Shown: positions 43,101 to 51,299 of the stretch, one piece after another
How positions within the stretch are numbered: position 1 is the first letter of the stretch
Layout of the letters: each line of letters opens with the position of its first letter
Source of the DNA: Oceaniferula spumae
Lineage (GTDB): Bacteria > Verrucomicrobiota > Verrucomicrobiia > Verrucomicrobiales > Akkermansiaceae
Direction: 5' to 3'
NCBI RefSeq assembly: GCF_042849255.1
Contig: NZ_AP026866.1
Location: forward strand, 3,162,001-3,226,000
Length of the DNA stretch: 64,000 nucleotides
Notes under the pieces: model-generated
What the model was told of the DNA's origin: nothing
What the model saw: the letters and a program-made list of their open reading frames with translations, nothing else
Database searches by the model: none
Program-made: the position numbers and the translations under genes

Positions 43101-43513
43101 ATGCTCGTCCGATCAGCGTGGACAAACAAAGTGGCAAGATGAGTGGTGGCGAAAACCAAAGCCCCTATTTCGTAGCCATTCTTGCCAGTTATCTTCACGC
43201 ATACAATCGACACGAAAACCGCCGCAAGGAGCCATCCCTCGCCATCGTGCCCATCGACGAAGCCTTCTCCAAACTCTCCGGCGAGCGTATCCAGAACTGT
43301 ATCGAAGCGATGTCAGAACTTGACCTCCAAGGCATGTTCTCCATGTCCAGTGGTAACATTCCCTACGCCTTCAGCCAGTGCGATGAACTCATTGTCATCT
43401 CACGGAAGGAAGAACGGCGCGGCACCCGAGTAGGGGTGCGAAATGTGCCTGTCATCCTCTATCGTAATTCGCCCGAAGGTCAGGAATGGATGAAAGAGGC
43501 CACCGTTTCATGA
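40139..43513 (+). CDS. jetC: JetC/MksB-like SMC (MukB-type) ATPase, 1124 aa
   Basis: The head starts with INWYGYRD-type ALNWYGYRDSLP and Walker A GVTGSGKS (32-39). Long coiled coils (about 240-420 and 650-930) flank a hinge-like centre (PPRALRDVCEVADEKWRVAAEV). The C-terminal head has the signature KMSGGENQS and Walker B LAIVPIDEAFSKL, then MSSGNIPYAF. This is the MukB/MksB/JetC group of SMC-like proteins. In Wadjet it extrudes and senses small circular DNA before JetD cuts it. No JetD gene follows: the next gene, on the opposite strand, starts 49 nt away and is DUF488. Confidence 0.9.
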   Translation: MSRAIQLTKIHALNWYGYRDSLPVKGNLVLAGVTGSGKSILMDLLMLVLVGPERAHHHFNRSATGSKSDRTIKSYCMLDTKREENGQPQYFHDKGVTTYIAAEFTWPDSSRVETWGLRFEFRSSGEDGGSPTPFFCPASLDKSDFLETADDGKLRPSPLGTFKRMIESHEGRLFSSSREYLRDMANPSHLNFNKDVLQRLLPSAMSFTNLKSFDDFCRQFVLPAEAVPVEDVVSSFRDFQSYERELTSLKNQLERLTHIREVHTTHEKAATDQQVATYLAAEFAHLHAEDVANTTRQRLDQLKEDNRADEERLEELDNLSRECRQRRESILATLNESSEGKLYQKLVNDLTELEGEIEVLRLKATRIDHQLQKRIQSARDWVKEIEQAPLEKTINTSEIDQAIETLQSCETKDSDSSLRLLAYAADDVVKSLRAAFDPSAAELRRLRSEKSDLDAKIEKLKNGVSPTQQPLLTALQAQLPILAQHKPPRALRDVCEVADEKWRVAAEVAFSEKFAVLVDPDHFDDARKILQRLPESERAKAGPQQLVDLSDSSTPSVLKGTLAETLETSDPDARRYIDSLFGEMVRVETADELTFHPSAIAANGIHRRDGAIISPAPYDDQPFIGEKGLKRQLEIKRQRLSEIEASLRRLEPLEREVERLIQARTTEIPQHHDILNDLVRVEDLPAKQAKYAQEMEKLEAIKNDEFDKLRFETEDLMDQIDEFSKETKTILKKGRISEIQRTEKDLKGLEEVASRREDDFSKTQLRIDIHKYLTRYNEWKGEAQEYTPALDVLATQFKLAASKAEIDATKAIGDLKLAMVEFKKAFAPKFDDLPEDGTDATAYVQRLEQIEHANIPEYEKKAVTERKRWEALFRTQVLSRMQQALKNVENIIRQLNHLLRRPIAHDRYKIEKIQNPDFKIYRELIDLNSLHHEDELFFSSMGDQLKDALADFLKTLVDNANSPEAARLLDYRQYFDYDLTVTDIRETDARPISVDKQSGKMSGGENQSPYFVAILASYLHAYNRHENRRKEPSLAIVPIDEAFSKLSGERIQNCIEAMSELDLQGMFSMSSGNIPYAFSQCDELIVISRKEERRGTRVGVRNVPVILYRNSPEGQEWMKEATVS

Positions 43514-43561
43514 ACAAGTCTATAGCCTAACTGCCTGCCGATATAGGTTGAATATGTTAGG

Positions 43562-43909
43562 TTAACCGAGTCGTCCTAGGTATTCTTTAAGGACCTTGGC
43601 ATGAGTAAGCTCTTTGTCTTTGGCTCCATAGAGAAGCACCAGGGATTTACCCTTCACCTCTTCGAGTTTAGCCTTAGCGGTCTCCTTGTTTTCGCTGAGT
43701 TCTTCGAGGTATTTTTTACGAAACTCTGCCCACTTGTCAGGATCGTGATCGAACCATTTACGGAGGTCGTTACTGGGGGCGAGCTCTTTCCATTGATCGT
43801 CTAGATCCGCTTCCTTTTTGGAGATGCCGCGTGGCCAGAGTCGATCGCTCAGAACGCGGTATCCGGATGGCGCGTCATCTTCGTAGATTCTGTGGGTTGT
43901 TATATTCAT
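43562..43909 (-). CDS. DUF488 family protein, 115 aa
   Basis: Family motifs are YRVLSDRLWPRGISKKEADLD, the LAPSNDLRKWFDHDP segment and FRKKYLEELSEN, with LLYGAKDKELTHAKVL near the end. The family (YeaO-like) is common and uncharacterised. The start overlaps the MOSC stop by four bases, so it is the last gene of an aldo/keto reductase-MOSC-DUF488 unit. Confidence 0.9.
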   Translation of the reverse strand: MNITTHRIYEDDAPSGYRVLSDRLWPRGISKKEADLDDQWKELAPSNDLRKWFDHDPDKWAEFRKKYLEELSENKETAKAKLEEVKGKSLVLLYGAKDKELTHAKVLKEYLGRLG

Positions 43910-44577
43910 GCCTCACCTTCAAGCCGTTTCGTGCTGTCCTCAACGGTTCTTTTTTCCGCCCGGTGGCTCAGAGTGGCTCGCCAGTTGGCAGAGAGGCCAG
44001 GGCAATTGGCTAGTTCCGCAGCAACATCCCAATCGGTCTTGTGGTGATGCATGACCTCATTGGCTTTGGCGACTGACCATGTCGTCTGAATTCTCTCCAC
44101 GAGCGTAAGGGGTGAGCCTGCCTCCGTCTCACCTTCCTCAAGGACTCTGAAATACCAGCCCGTTCTGCCGGTTTCTTGCACATGGAGGGGGAGTTGTTTG
44201 ATACCCCAGCGTTTGGCTAGCTTCCAACAAGGTTGGCGAGGTTGTGAGACTTGCACCAAGGCCGTTCCAATGCGGTAGATGTCGTCAATGAAAACGTCCG
44301 ATTCTAACAGATACTGTGTGGTGAAGTTTTCACCGAAATCTCCAGCAGAGAAATCCAGACTCAGCTTGTTGTTCCAGAATGCATAGTGCTCCAGCGGGTA
44401 AGCGCAGATGGCTTTATCGGGGCCACCATGAGTTTTGAGGTCGGCTTGGGAGTCTCCAGCAAGGTTGATTTTTCCAACATGGAGGAGTCCGGAGACGGGT
44501 TTTTTTTGAATGCCGCTCAAGAAGCCTTTTGGCCCAGTCGCGCGAGGTAATCCGACTTGGACACTAACGACCTTCAT
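43906..44577 (-). CDS. MOSC-domain protein (YiiM-like), 223 aa
   Basis: The MOSC core has LAGDSQADLKTHGGPDKAICAY, then FGENFTT and ALVQVSQPRQPCWKLAKRWG, where the conserved Cys lies in QPCWKL. YiiM-type MOSC proteins bind molybdenum cofactor and reduce N-hydroxylated compounds. It ends with a helical region of about 60 residues typical of YiiM. It overlaps the aldo/keto reductase stop by one base (TGATG). Confidence 0.9.
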   Translation of the reverse strand: MKVVSVQVGLPRATGPKGFLSGIQKKPVSGLLHVGKINLAGDSQADLKTHGGPDKAICAYPLEHYAFWNNKLSLDFSAGDFGENFTTQYLLESDVFIDDIYRIGTALVQVSQPRQPCWKLAKRWGIKQLPLHVQETGRTGWYFRVLEEGETEAGSPLTLVERIQTTWSVAKANEVMHHHKTDWDVAAELANCPGLSANWRATLSHRAEKRTVEDSTKRLEGEA

Positions 44578-45566
44578 CAGGAAGATACGTCATCGATCGC
44601 CATCAGTTCATCAGAATTGAAGTCTAACAAATCGAGACAGCGCACGTTTTCTTCCAGCTGTTTCACACTGGAAGCTCCGATTAACGCAGAGGTGACAGCG
44701 GGGTTTCGCAGCACCCAGGCGAGTGCCATGTGGGCTAGTGTTTGACCGCGTTTTTCAGCGATCTCGCTGAGTCGGCGAACTTGGGTGATCTTTTCCTCGA
44801 CGGCAGATTTTTGTAGGAATCCGTGATCTTTTTCGGCTCGGGAGTTGGCAGGGATACCATCGAGATAACGACCTGTTAGGAGTCCTTGGGCGAGAGGAGA
44901 GAACGGAATGCATCCGACGCCATTGTCTTTCAAGACTTTGGTTAAACCACCTTCAATCCAGCGGTCAAAAATGTTGTAACGTGGCTGATGAATCACACAC
45001 TGGACCCCCATTTTCTTGAGGATGGTGATGGCCTCAGCTGCCATGTCGGCTGGGTAGTTAGAGATACCAACGTAGAGTGCTTTGCCCTGCTGCACTGCGG
45101 TGGCGAGTGCTCCCATGGTTTCATCTAACGGAGTCTCGGGGTCGGGGCGATGGGAGTAGAAGATGTCTACGTAGTCGAGCTGCAGTCGATGGAGAGATTG
45201 ATCGAGTGATGCCAGCACATATTTGCGAGACCCCCACTCACCGTATGGGCCGTCCCACATGTAGTAGCCAGCCTTGGAGGAGATGATCAGCTCATCTCGG
45301 TAGGCGTGGAAGTCTTCTTTGAGGATCTTGCCCGCATTGCGTTCAGCAGAGCCGGCGGGTGGGCCGTAGTTGTTGGCGAAGTCGAAGTGGGTGATGCCCA
45401 AATCGAAGGCACGGTGCATGATGCTGCGCGCTTCTTTGAGGTCATCGACATCACCAAAGTTGTGCCAAAATCCGAGGGAAATGGCCGGTAGCTTCAGTCC
45501 GGATTTGCCACAACGGCGATAGGGCATGCGGCCGTCATAGCGGTCGGGATCGGGCTTGTAAGACAT
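44577..45566 (-). CDS. Aldo/keto reductase, YghZ-like, 329 aa
   Basis: A (beta/alpha)8 NADPH oxidoreductase. The opening YRRCGKSGLKLPAISLGFWH is typical of YghZ (L-glyceraldehyde 3-phosphate reductase). The catalytic set is Asp in HFDFANNYGPP, the Tyr of NNYG, the Lys in IISSKAGYYM and the His in IFYSHRPDPE. The C-terminal cofactor region is AWVLRNPAVTSALIGASSV. It is likely a carbonyl detoxification enzyme. It is the first gene of a three-gene unit. Confidence 0.92.
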   Translation of the reverse strand: MSYKPDPDRYDGRMPYRRCGKSGLKLPAISLGFWHNFGDVDDLKEARSIMHRAFDLGITHFDFANNYGPPAGSAERNAGKILKEDFHAYRDELIISSKAGYYMWDGPYGEWGSRKYVLASLDQSLHRLQLDYVDIFYSHRPDPETPLDETMGALATAVQQGKALYVGISNYPADMAAEAITILKKMGVQCVIHQPRYNIFDRWIEGGLTKVLKDNGVGCIPFSPLAQGLLTGRYLDGIPANSRAEKDHGFLQKSAVEEKITQVRRLSEIAEKRGQTLAHMALAWVLRNPAVTSALIGASSVKQLEENVRCLDLLDFNSDELMAIDDVSS

Positions 45567-45639
45567 AATGGGGGGTATTTTCCAAAGCCTACAAAGGCTT
45601 CGCTACAACGGTTGTAACGGAGCCTTCGCGCTTGGCGAT

Positions 45640-46206
45640 TTAGACGGTCATCAGTTCCTTTTCCTTCTGCACCAGATGTTCATCAATCTCTTTGATAAAC
45701 TTATCGGTGAGTTCTTGGACGGATGCTTCGTGATCGTGCTGGCCGTCCTCGGTGAGTTCGTTGGCGGCTTTCATTTTCTTGGCGGCATCGATGCCATCCT
45801 TGCGGCATGCGCGGACTCGGACGCGTCCTTCCTCAGCGAGGGACCTGACCATTTTCACCATGTCCTTGCGGCGTTCTTCGGAGAGTTCCGGGACTGGGAG
45901 GCGGAGGAGTTTGCCTTCGTTGGATGGGTTCAGACCGACCTTGCTTTCGAGGATAGCTTTTTCGATGTCTTTGGAAGTGGAGGGATCGAACGGCTGGATG
46001 ACGATCATTCGTGGTTCTGGCACGGTGATGACGGCGAGGCCTTTGAGTTTCATCGAGCTTCCGTAGCTGGAGACATTGACATCGATGTTTTCAATCAGAG
46101 CGGGGCTGGCTTTACCGGTGCGCACGGCGGCGAATTCATGGATGATGTATTCGACGGCTTTCTGCATGTTTTCCTCGGTCTCGAGAAGGGCTGTTGCTGG
46201 ATCCAT
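45640..46206 (-). CDS. frr: Ribosome recycling factor
   Basis: A 188-aa protein with the two-domain RRF pattern: helix 1 ENMQKAVEYIIHEFAAVRTGKA, then ALIENIDVNVSSYGSSM, LAVITVPEPRMIVIQPFD, the GLNPSNEGKLLRLPVPELSEERR segment, and the final helix VQELTDKFIKEIDEHLVQKE. With EF-G it splits post-termination ribosomes. It lies 49 nt behind pyrH, as in many genomes. Confidence 0.96.
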   Translation of the reverse strand: MDPATALLETEENMQKAVEYIIHEFAAVRTGKASPALIENIDVNVSSYGSSMKLKGLAVITVPEPRMIVIQPFDPSTSKDIEKAILESKVGLNPSNEGKLLRLPVPELSEERRKDMVKMVRSLAEEGRVRVRACRKDGIDAAKKMKAANELTEDGQHDHEASVQELTDKFIKEIDEHLVQKEKELMTV

Positions 46207-46255
46207 TGTATTAAGTGGTTAGTTGTCTGGTTTGAGATGTAGTTAGATGTGGCTG

Positions 46256-46990
46256 TTAGCCTTTGTAAATGATCGTGCCGATGTCGCCTCCCGCGAGCGC
46301 CTTGGTGATGTTTCCGTCGCCATTGATATCGAAGACGATGATCGGGATATTATTGTCCTTACACAGGGTGAAGGCAGTGGAGTCCATGACTTTGAGATTC
46401 TTGCTGAGGCATTCTTGGAAAGTGACTGCCTCGTAGCGCACGGCGTCGGGATTTTTCTTGGGGTCTGAGCAGTAGACACCGTCGACCATGGTGGCCTTCA
46501 TGATGGCGTCCGCATTCATCTCGCTGGCGCGGAGGGCGGCTGTGGTATCCGTCGAGAAAAACGGGCTGCCGGTTCCGGCGGCAAAAATGACCACGGTGCC
46601 GGCAGAAAGTTGGCGGTTGGCTTTACGGCGGATGAACGGCTCGGCGACGTTTTTCATCTCGATCGCCGACTGCACGATGCACGGAACATCTTCGGCTTCC
46701 AGGGCACTCTGCAGAGCGAGAGCGTTCATCACCGTGGCGAGCATGCCAACATAGTCAGCCGTTGCCCGGTCCATTCCGCGGGCACTGGCAGAGGCACCGC
46801 GCCAAAAGTTACCACCCCCACAAACGACACCGATTTCTACATCAGAACTGATCGCCTTTTTAATCTCCTTGGCCACTCGCTCGACGATTTCCGGGGAAAT
46901 ATTGTCTTGGCTGCCGGGCTCTCTCAGGGCTTCGCCACTGAGTTTTAAAATAACGCGTTTAAAATTACGATCTTCGGTGGGGCTACTCAT
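46256..46990 (-). CDS. pyrH: Uridylate kinase (UMP kinase)
   Basis: A 244-aa amino-acid-kinase-fold protein. VILKLSGEAL is the N-terminal phosphate loop, GVVCGGGNFWRG the Gly-rich loop, ATADYVGMLATVMNAL the UMP-binding helix, and AAGTGSPFFSTDTTAALRA the base-binding segment. VDGVYCSDPKKNP and FDINGDGNITKALAG follow. It makes UDP from UMP and ATP. It is coupled with frr. The usual rpsB-tsf pair is not upstream; argJ is, 191 nt away. Confidence 0.96.
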   Translation of the reverse strand: MSSPTEDRNFKRVILKLSGEALREPGSQDNISPEIVERVAKEIKKAISSDVEIGVVCGGGNFWRGASASARGMDRATADYVGMLATVMNALALQSALEAEDVPCIVQSAIEMKNVAEPFIRRKANRQLSAGTVVIFAAGTGSPFFSTDTTAALRASEMNADAIMKATMVDGVYCSDPKKNPDAVRYEAVTFQECLSKNLKVMDSTAFTLCKDNNIPIIVFDINGDGNITKALAGGDIGTIIYKG

Positions 46991-47140
46991 GGTGTTGGGG
47001 GAAGAATCAAGAATGGAGAATCAAGAGTCAAGAAGCAATGGAGGGAAGTGTTTCCGCCATGAATAGCTCAATGGAAAACTGATGACACCAAAGCTGTTAG
47101 TCAGAGTATTTGGCAAACCGTAATGAATGGCTCCGAGGCA

Positions 47141-47160
47141 GCAGATTGCGGCCAATCTGC
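47141..47160 (-). other. Hairpin between argJ and pyrH
   Basis: GCAGATTG-CGGC-CAATCTGC is a perfect 8-bp stem with a tetraloop, 22 nt past the argJ stop and about 150 nt before pyrH. No T run follows on either strand, so it may be an RNA-stability or processing element rather than a terminator. Confidence 0.4.
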
Positions 47161-47181
47161 CCTACCATTCGTCCGTTTCCG

Positions 47182-48441
47182 CTATACAAGTCCATCTTTA
47201 CGCGCCTGTTTCCAGTAAGCGTATTCGGAGCGGTTGAAGTCGATGTATTCCGGGGAAAGATCGCTGGAGTAGACTTCGTATTCGGCTTTCCCTTGGTGGA
47301 GATTGATGGTGATGGTGAACTCGTCTTTGGCGACGATGTTGCGCAGGGTTTCCATCGGGGTCTTGGCCTGGAGTCCGCCGAGGCAGGCGGGCTTGCCGTT
47401 GATGTGGATGTCGATGAGTTCTTCCCTGACCATGGCACGCGAGTAACCGACAGCATGGATGATGCGTCCCCAGTTAGGGTCGTTGCCATTCCATGAACTT
47501 TTTACCAAGGCCGAGTTGGCTACGGCTTCGGCCACCTTTTTGGCATCGAGATAAGTTTTGGCTCCTTTGACTTCGACGGTGACAAATTTGGATACCCGTT
47601 CGCCGTCACGGACCAGGGACTTGGCCATTTTCAACATCACGTAGCCGATGGCTTCACGAAGCTGGCGGCACTCTTTGCTGTTGCGTTTGATCGACGGCAT
47701 ACCGCTCTGGCCGTTGGCGAGCACGATGACGGTGTCGTTGGTGCTCATGTCGCCGTCGATGGTGATGCGGTTGAAGGATGATTCAACGGCTTCCTGGACT
47801 GCCTTTTGTAAACATGACTTACTGACTTTGGCGTCAGTGGTGATGAAGCAGAGCATGGTGGCCATGCTCGGACAGATCATACCGGCACCCTTGGCACAGG
47901 CACCGATGCGGACACGGTGTTCACCGAGGTCAAAGGCGATGGCGATTTCCTTTTTACAGGTATCGCTGGTCATGATCGCACGAGCGACATCTTCGCCATT
48001 CTTGGGTCCAAGGTTTTGAACGAGCTCGGGCAGCTTGGGTTCGATGCGGGCCATTGGCATGGGTAAACCAATGACACCGGTGGAGCAGATCGCGACTTGG
48101 CGCTGGCGAAGTCCGAGCCCTTTGGCCACGATGTTTGCTGTTTTCCGTGCATCGCTGATGCCTTCAACGCCGGTGCAGGCATTGGCATTTCCGCTGTTAG
48201 CGACGATGGCTTGTACCGCATCGGCCTTGATGTAAGCCTGGGAAACTTTGACTGGTGCGGCTTTTACCCGGTTGGTGGTAAAAGTTCCTGCGGCTGTGCA
48301 GGGCGAGTCCGAGTAAATCAGAGCGAGGTCCAGCCGAGGGTCATCCGGATTCTTGATGCCCGCACTAACAGCAGCCGCTTGAAAACCTCGGGGGGCGCAT
48401 ACACCTCCTTTGATTTTCTTGATGGCGGCTTTGAATGGCAT
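47182..48441 (-). CDS. argJ: Arginine biosynthesis bifunctional protein ArgJ
   Basis: A 419-aa ornithine acetyltransferase/N-acetylglutamate synthase. The opening GGVCAPRGFQAAAVSAGIK is typical, with LIYSDSPCTAAGTFTTNRV and ANSGNANACTG. The autocleavage site is in MATMLCFITTDA, where Thr becomes the new N-terminus of the beta chain. Also seen are SFNRITIDGDMSTNDT and WGRIIHAVGYSR. ArgJ recycles the acetyl group in arginine synthesis. It lies 74 nt after argC on the same strand. Confidence 0.95.
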   Translation of the reverse strand: MPFKAAIKKIKGGVCAPRGFQAAAVSAGIKNPDDPRLDLALIYSDSPCTAAGTFTTNRVKAAPVKVSQAYIKADAVQAIVANSGNANACTGVEGISDARKTANIVAKGLGLRQRQVAICSTGVIGLPMPMARIEPKLPELVQNLGPKNGEDVARAIMTSDTCKKEIAIAFDLGEHRVRIGACAKGAGMICPSMATMLCFITTDAKVSKSCLQKAVQEAVESSFNRITIDGDMSTNDTVIVLANGQSGMPSIKRNSKECRQLREAIGYVMLKMAKSLVRDGERVSKFVTVEVKGAKTYLDAKKVAEAVANSALVKSSWNGNDPNWGRIIHAVGYSRAMVREELIDIHINGKPACLGGLQAKTPMETLRNIVAKDEFTITINLHQGKAEYEVYSSDLSPEYIDFNRSEYAYWKQARKDGLV

Positions 48442-48515
48442 GGTGGTTAGGGGGAATTAGAGGCTGGGAAAACGAAGGGTAGAATAGGGAGTCGGGGAAA
48501 GAGCCTGAACCTATT

Positions 48516-49553
48516 CTAAAAGTTTTGCAATCCGTCAGTTTCAGAAAATCCACAAAGGATGTTGAAATTCTGCACAGCCTGACCACCTGCGCCTTTTCCG
48601 AGATTGTCTTCGGCGCTCAATAACAGAACACGGCCGGTGCGTTCATCGTAGTTCCAACCGATGTCGATGAAATTGGTTCCTGTGACGTTCTTGGTATCGG
48701 CACAGCCGCCTTTTCCTAACAAACGGACGAAGTGCTCGTCAGCGTATGCCTTTTCAAGCGCAGCATTCACCTGCTCAGGTGATCCTGTTAGCTTAGCGCT
48801 GGTGGTGGAGCAGATGCCGTTGTGCACGGGTACCAAGTGAGGTGTGAATGAGATCACGACCTTTTCTTCCGCGGCCTTGCTGAGCTCTTGTTCGATTTCA
48901 GAGAGGTGGCGATGTTTCGGCACACCGTAGGCGCGCACGCTTTCGTTGCACTCGCAGAAGATCAACGAGAGGTCTGCCTTCCGCCCGGCACCACTGACAC
49001 CGGACATGGAGCAGGTGACGATGCTGTTAGGATCGATGAGCTTTTCGCGCAGCAGTGGGATCAAAGGCAGGCTGATGCTGGTGGGGTAGCAGCCGGGTGC
49101 GGCGATGAGTCGGGCATCCTTGGTGGCTTCCCGATGAACTTCCGGCAGGCCGTAAACAGCTTCCTGGAGAAGCTCGGGTGCAGGGTGATCGTCACCATAA
49201 AATTCCTTATAAACAGCCGGATCCTCGAGACGGAAATCCGCGCTCAGGTCGATGATTTTCAGACCGAGATCAAGCAAGCTGGACGCATAGCCAGCGGCCA
49301 CGCCGTGGGGCAGGGCAAGAAAAGCGACCTCAGCTCCCGTGGCTGCGATCTCCTCGCCGCTGGGATCCATGAATTTCAGATCAGCTGAATCCGCGCCATT
49401 GAAGCGGGGAAAGACCTCGCCGATGCTGCGTCCGGCATTTTGGCGCGAGGTCACACACACCAGCTCGGCATGAGGATGGGTGAGCAGCAGGCGTAGGAGC
49501 TCCAGGCCGGTATAGCCGCTGGCTCCGATGACGGCGATCTTGACGCGTTTCAT
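48516..49553 (-). CDS. argC: N-acetyl-gamma-glutamyl-phosphate reductase
   Basis: A 345-aa NADPH-dependent reductase for the third step of arginine synthesis. The Rossmann opening is KIAVIGASGYTGLELLRLL, and the catalytic Cys is in LIAAPGCYPTS. The C-terminal part has SFTPHLVPVHNGICSTT and DLGKGAGGQAVQNFN-type ending (NLGKGAGGQAVQN). It heads the argC-argJ-pyrH-frr direction. Its promoter must lie in the 107 nt up to the divergent tRNA-Pro. Confidence 0.95.
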   Translation of the reverse strand: MKRVKIAVIGASGYTGLELLRLLLTHPHAELVCVTSRQNAGRSIGEVFPRFNGADSADLKFMDPSGEEIAATGAEVAFLALPHGVAAGYASSLLDLGLKIIDLSADFRLEDPAVYKEFYGDDHPAPELLQEAVYGLPEVHREATKDARLIAAPGCYPTSISLPLIPLLREKLIDPNSIVTCSMSGVSGAGRKADLSLIFCECNESVRAYGVPKHRHLSEIEQELSKAAEEKVVISFTPHLVPVHNGICSTTSAKLTGSPEQVNAALEKAYADEHFVRLLGKGGCADTKNVTGTNFIDIGWNYDERTGRVLLLSAEDNLGKGAGGQAVQNFNILCGFSETDGLQNF

Positions 49554-49660
49554 GGGCGGATGGGAATGCCACGAAAATCTGTGCTTGCCAACCCTGAAGT
49601 GATGAGCTTAATTGCGCCCCCCTGCTTGGCGAAGTGAAATTTTCCAAGCGAATATATGAC

Positions 49661-49737
49661 CGGGACTTGGCGCAGTTTGGTAGCGCGCTTCGCTGGGGGT
49701 GAAGAGGTCGCAGGTTCGAATCCTGTAGTCCCGACCA
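49661..49737 (+). tRNA. tRNA-Pro (anticodon GGG)
   Basis: A 77-nt cloverleaf. The acceptor CGGGACT pairs with AGTCCCG, the discriminator is A and the CCA is encoded. The anticodon arm CTTCG/TGAAG encloses the loop CTGGGGG with GGG at positions 34-36. The T arm CAGG-TTCGAAT-CCTG is regular. It reads CCC and CCU proline codons. Confidence 0.93.
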
Positions 49738-49743
49738 TTTTAA

Positions 49744-49775
49744 AACGAGGCTGTCTTCGGATAGCCTCGTTTTTT
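49744..49775 (+). terminator. Rho-independent terminator after tRNA-Pro
   Basis: AACGAGGCTGTC pairs with GATAGCCTCGTT around a TTCG tetraloop (12-bp stem) and is followed by six T. It lies directly after the encoded CCA. Confidence 0.92.
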
Positions 49776-49798
49776 ATGACACACGAATTCCTATCACT

Positions 49799-50056
49799 AT
49801 GTCCGACAGCACACCTACGACCGAAGAAATCCGCATTCTGATTTCTGACCGGTTATTTCCGCTCAATGAGAACTTCGCGGCCGATGCGGATCTCTATGCC
49901 GAGGGGCTTGATTCTATGGCTCTGATGCAGCTCATCCTTGGGCTTGAGCAGGAGTTCGGTGTGCAAGTGCTGCCCGAGGATCTGGACCGTGAGCATTTTA
50001 AGACCTTGCAAGCCATCGCCCAGCTAGTGGAGACTAAGCGCAATGGCGGCGAGTAA
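49799..50056 (+). CDS. Acyl carrier protein, 85 aa
   Basis: A four-helix carrier with the phosphopantetheine site Ser39 in EGLDSMALMQL. It is acidic, and the last helix is AIAQLVETKR. It overlaps the FAD oxidoreductase start by 14 nt, so the two are coupled and the oxidoreductase may act on an ACP-bound substrate (inference). One of two carriers in the cluster; aryl-polyene loci typically have two. Confidence 0.9.
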   Translation: MSDSTPTTEEIRILISDRLFPLNENFAADADLYAEGLDSMALMQLILGLEQEFGVQVLPEDLDREHFKTLQAIAQLVETKRNGGE

Positions 50057-51299
50057 CGACAGGCAGGCAGACATCGTAGTCATCGGAGGCGGGAGTGCCG
50101 GTATTTGTGCAGCTGTAGCGGCAGCGCGGAATGGTTCGGATGTTGTCTTGTTAGAGAAATCGCCACTGCTAGGAGGCATGGGGAGTCTCGCCTTTGTACA
50201 CACTTTCTGCGGACTCTACATGCCAGATGTTTCACAACCTCCTGAATTGGCAAATCCAGGTCTGCCCACTGAGATCGAGGGTTTGATGCGTAGCCATACC
50301 AACCAGAGCACGCCGGTAAAAATGGGGCGCGTCTATGTGCTGCCGCAGCAACCGGATGTGTATGACCGCATCGCGAAAAAACTGACAGCTGAAGCAGGAG
50401 TGGATGTGATGCTGGACTGTGCTTGCAAAGGTATCACGCGAGACGAGGAAGGTTTTTCTGTGGCACTTGGCGACGGGGTGATCCGGTGTCGTAGTGTGGT
50501 CGATTGTTCAGCGGATGCGGTGGTGGCTGGGTTTTTAGGGGCTACGCGAGTCAAGGTGGAGTCCAATCAATTACAGCGGCCGGCGATGATTTTTTCTATC
50601 AATCAAGTCGGTGACGAGGCGGCAGACGATCGTTTTCGCATGCGCTTAGCTCTGGACCTGGTGCATGCGGTGAAGGATGGCACTCTGCCTGAGGAAATCC
50701 TTGGAGCCACGATCCGCGAATCCCCACAGCGGGGTGAGTATTTTGTCAGTATCGATCTCGACGGTGGTCAGTGGGACCCGACGGACGAGCGGTCAAAAGC
50801 GGAAGCAAAAGCCGTGGGTGAAAAATTGAGTCGCAAACTCTGTGATTTCCTGCGCGTCAGATATGATTTTTTCAAAGACGCCACCGATCCGGTGTTTGCA
50901 CCCTCACTGGGAGTGCGTGAGTCTTTTCGCTGGTTAGGACAACATGAACTCAGCGAGCGGGAATTGATCGATGGAGTGGACTTCACTGATACGGTGGCCC
51001 GTGCGACTTGGCCGATCGAACTACGAGAGGATGCCCGTGGTCCCAAGTTTCGCTATTTTGCAGAAAACAAACCTTCTAACATCCCCCTGAGGTCGTTGGT
51101 CAGTGAGGAGGTTCCGGGTGTCTATTTTGCAGGTCGCTGTCTCTCGGCCAGCCATGAGGCCTTGGCCTCGGTACGGGTGATGGGAACTTGTTTTGCCACC
51201 GGGCAAGCGGCTGGAATTGCGGCCACGCTCTATGCAGAAGGAGTGACCGATGTCGGGCTGCAAGCGCAGAAGATCCGTGAACAACTGGGATTTTCTTAG
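50043..51299 (+). CDS. FAD-dependent oxidoreductase, 418 aa
   Basis: The dinucleotide fold opens with IVVIGGGSAGICAAVAAARNG and VVLLEKSPLLGGMGS. CSADAVVAGFLGA is the second FAD contact, and the C-terminal GVYFAGRCLSASHEALASVRVMGT closes the FAD site. The family is FAD_oxidored. Flavin enzymes are common tailoring genes in aryl-polyene and flexirubin clusters, where they hydroxylate, halogenate or desaturate the head group or chain; which one this does cannot be seen. It is coupled to the upstream ACP and converges on the flippase gene with a 4-nt overlap. Confidence 0.85.
   Translation: MAASNDRQADIVVIGGGSAGICAAVAAARNGSDVVLLEKSPLLGGMGSLAFVHTFCGLYMPDVSQPPELANPGLPTEIEGLMRSHTNQSTPVKMGRVYVLPQQPDVYDRIAKKLTAEAGVDVMLDCACKGITRDEEGFSVALGDGVIRCRSVVDCSADAVVAGFLGATRVKVESNQLQRPAMIFSINQVGDEAADDRFRMRLALDLVHAVKDGTLPEEILGATIRESPQRGEYFVSIDLDGGQWDPTDERSKAEAKAVGEKLSRKLCDFLRVRYDFFKDATDPVFAPSLGVRESFRWLGQHELSERELIDGVDFTDTVARATWPIELREDARGPKFRYFAENKPSNIPLRSLVSEEVPGVYFAGRCLSASHEALASVRVMGTCFATGQAAGIAATLYAEGVTDVGLQAQKIREQLGFS

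Noticed and set aside
45585..45600. AAGCCT/AGGCTT hairpin as the frr terminator
   Set aside because: No T run follows on the minus strand, and the stem is only six pairs.
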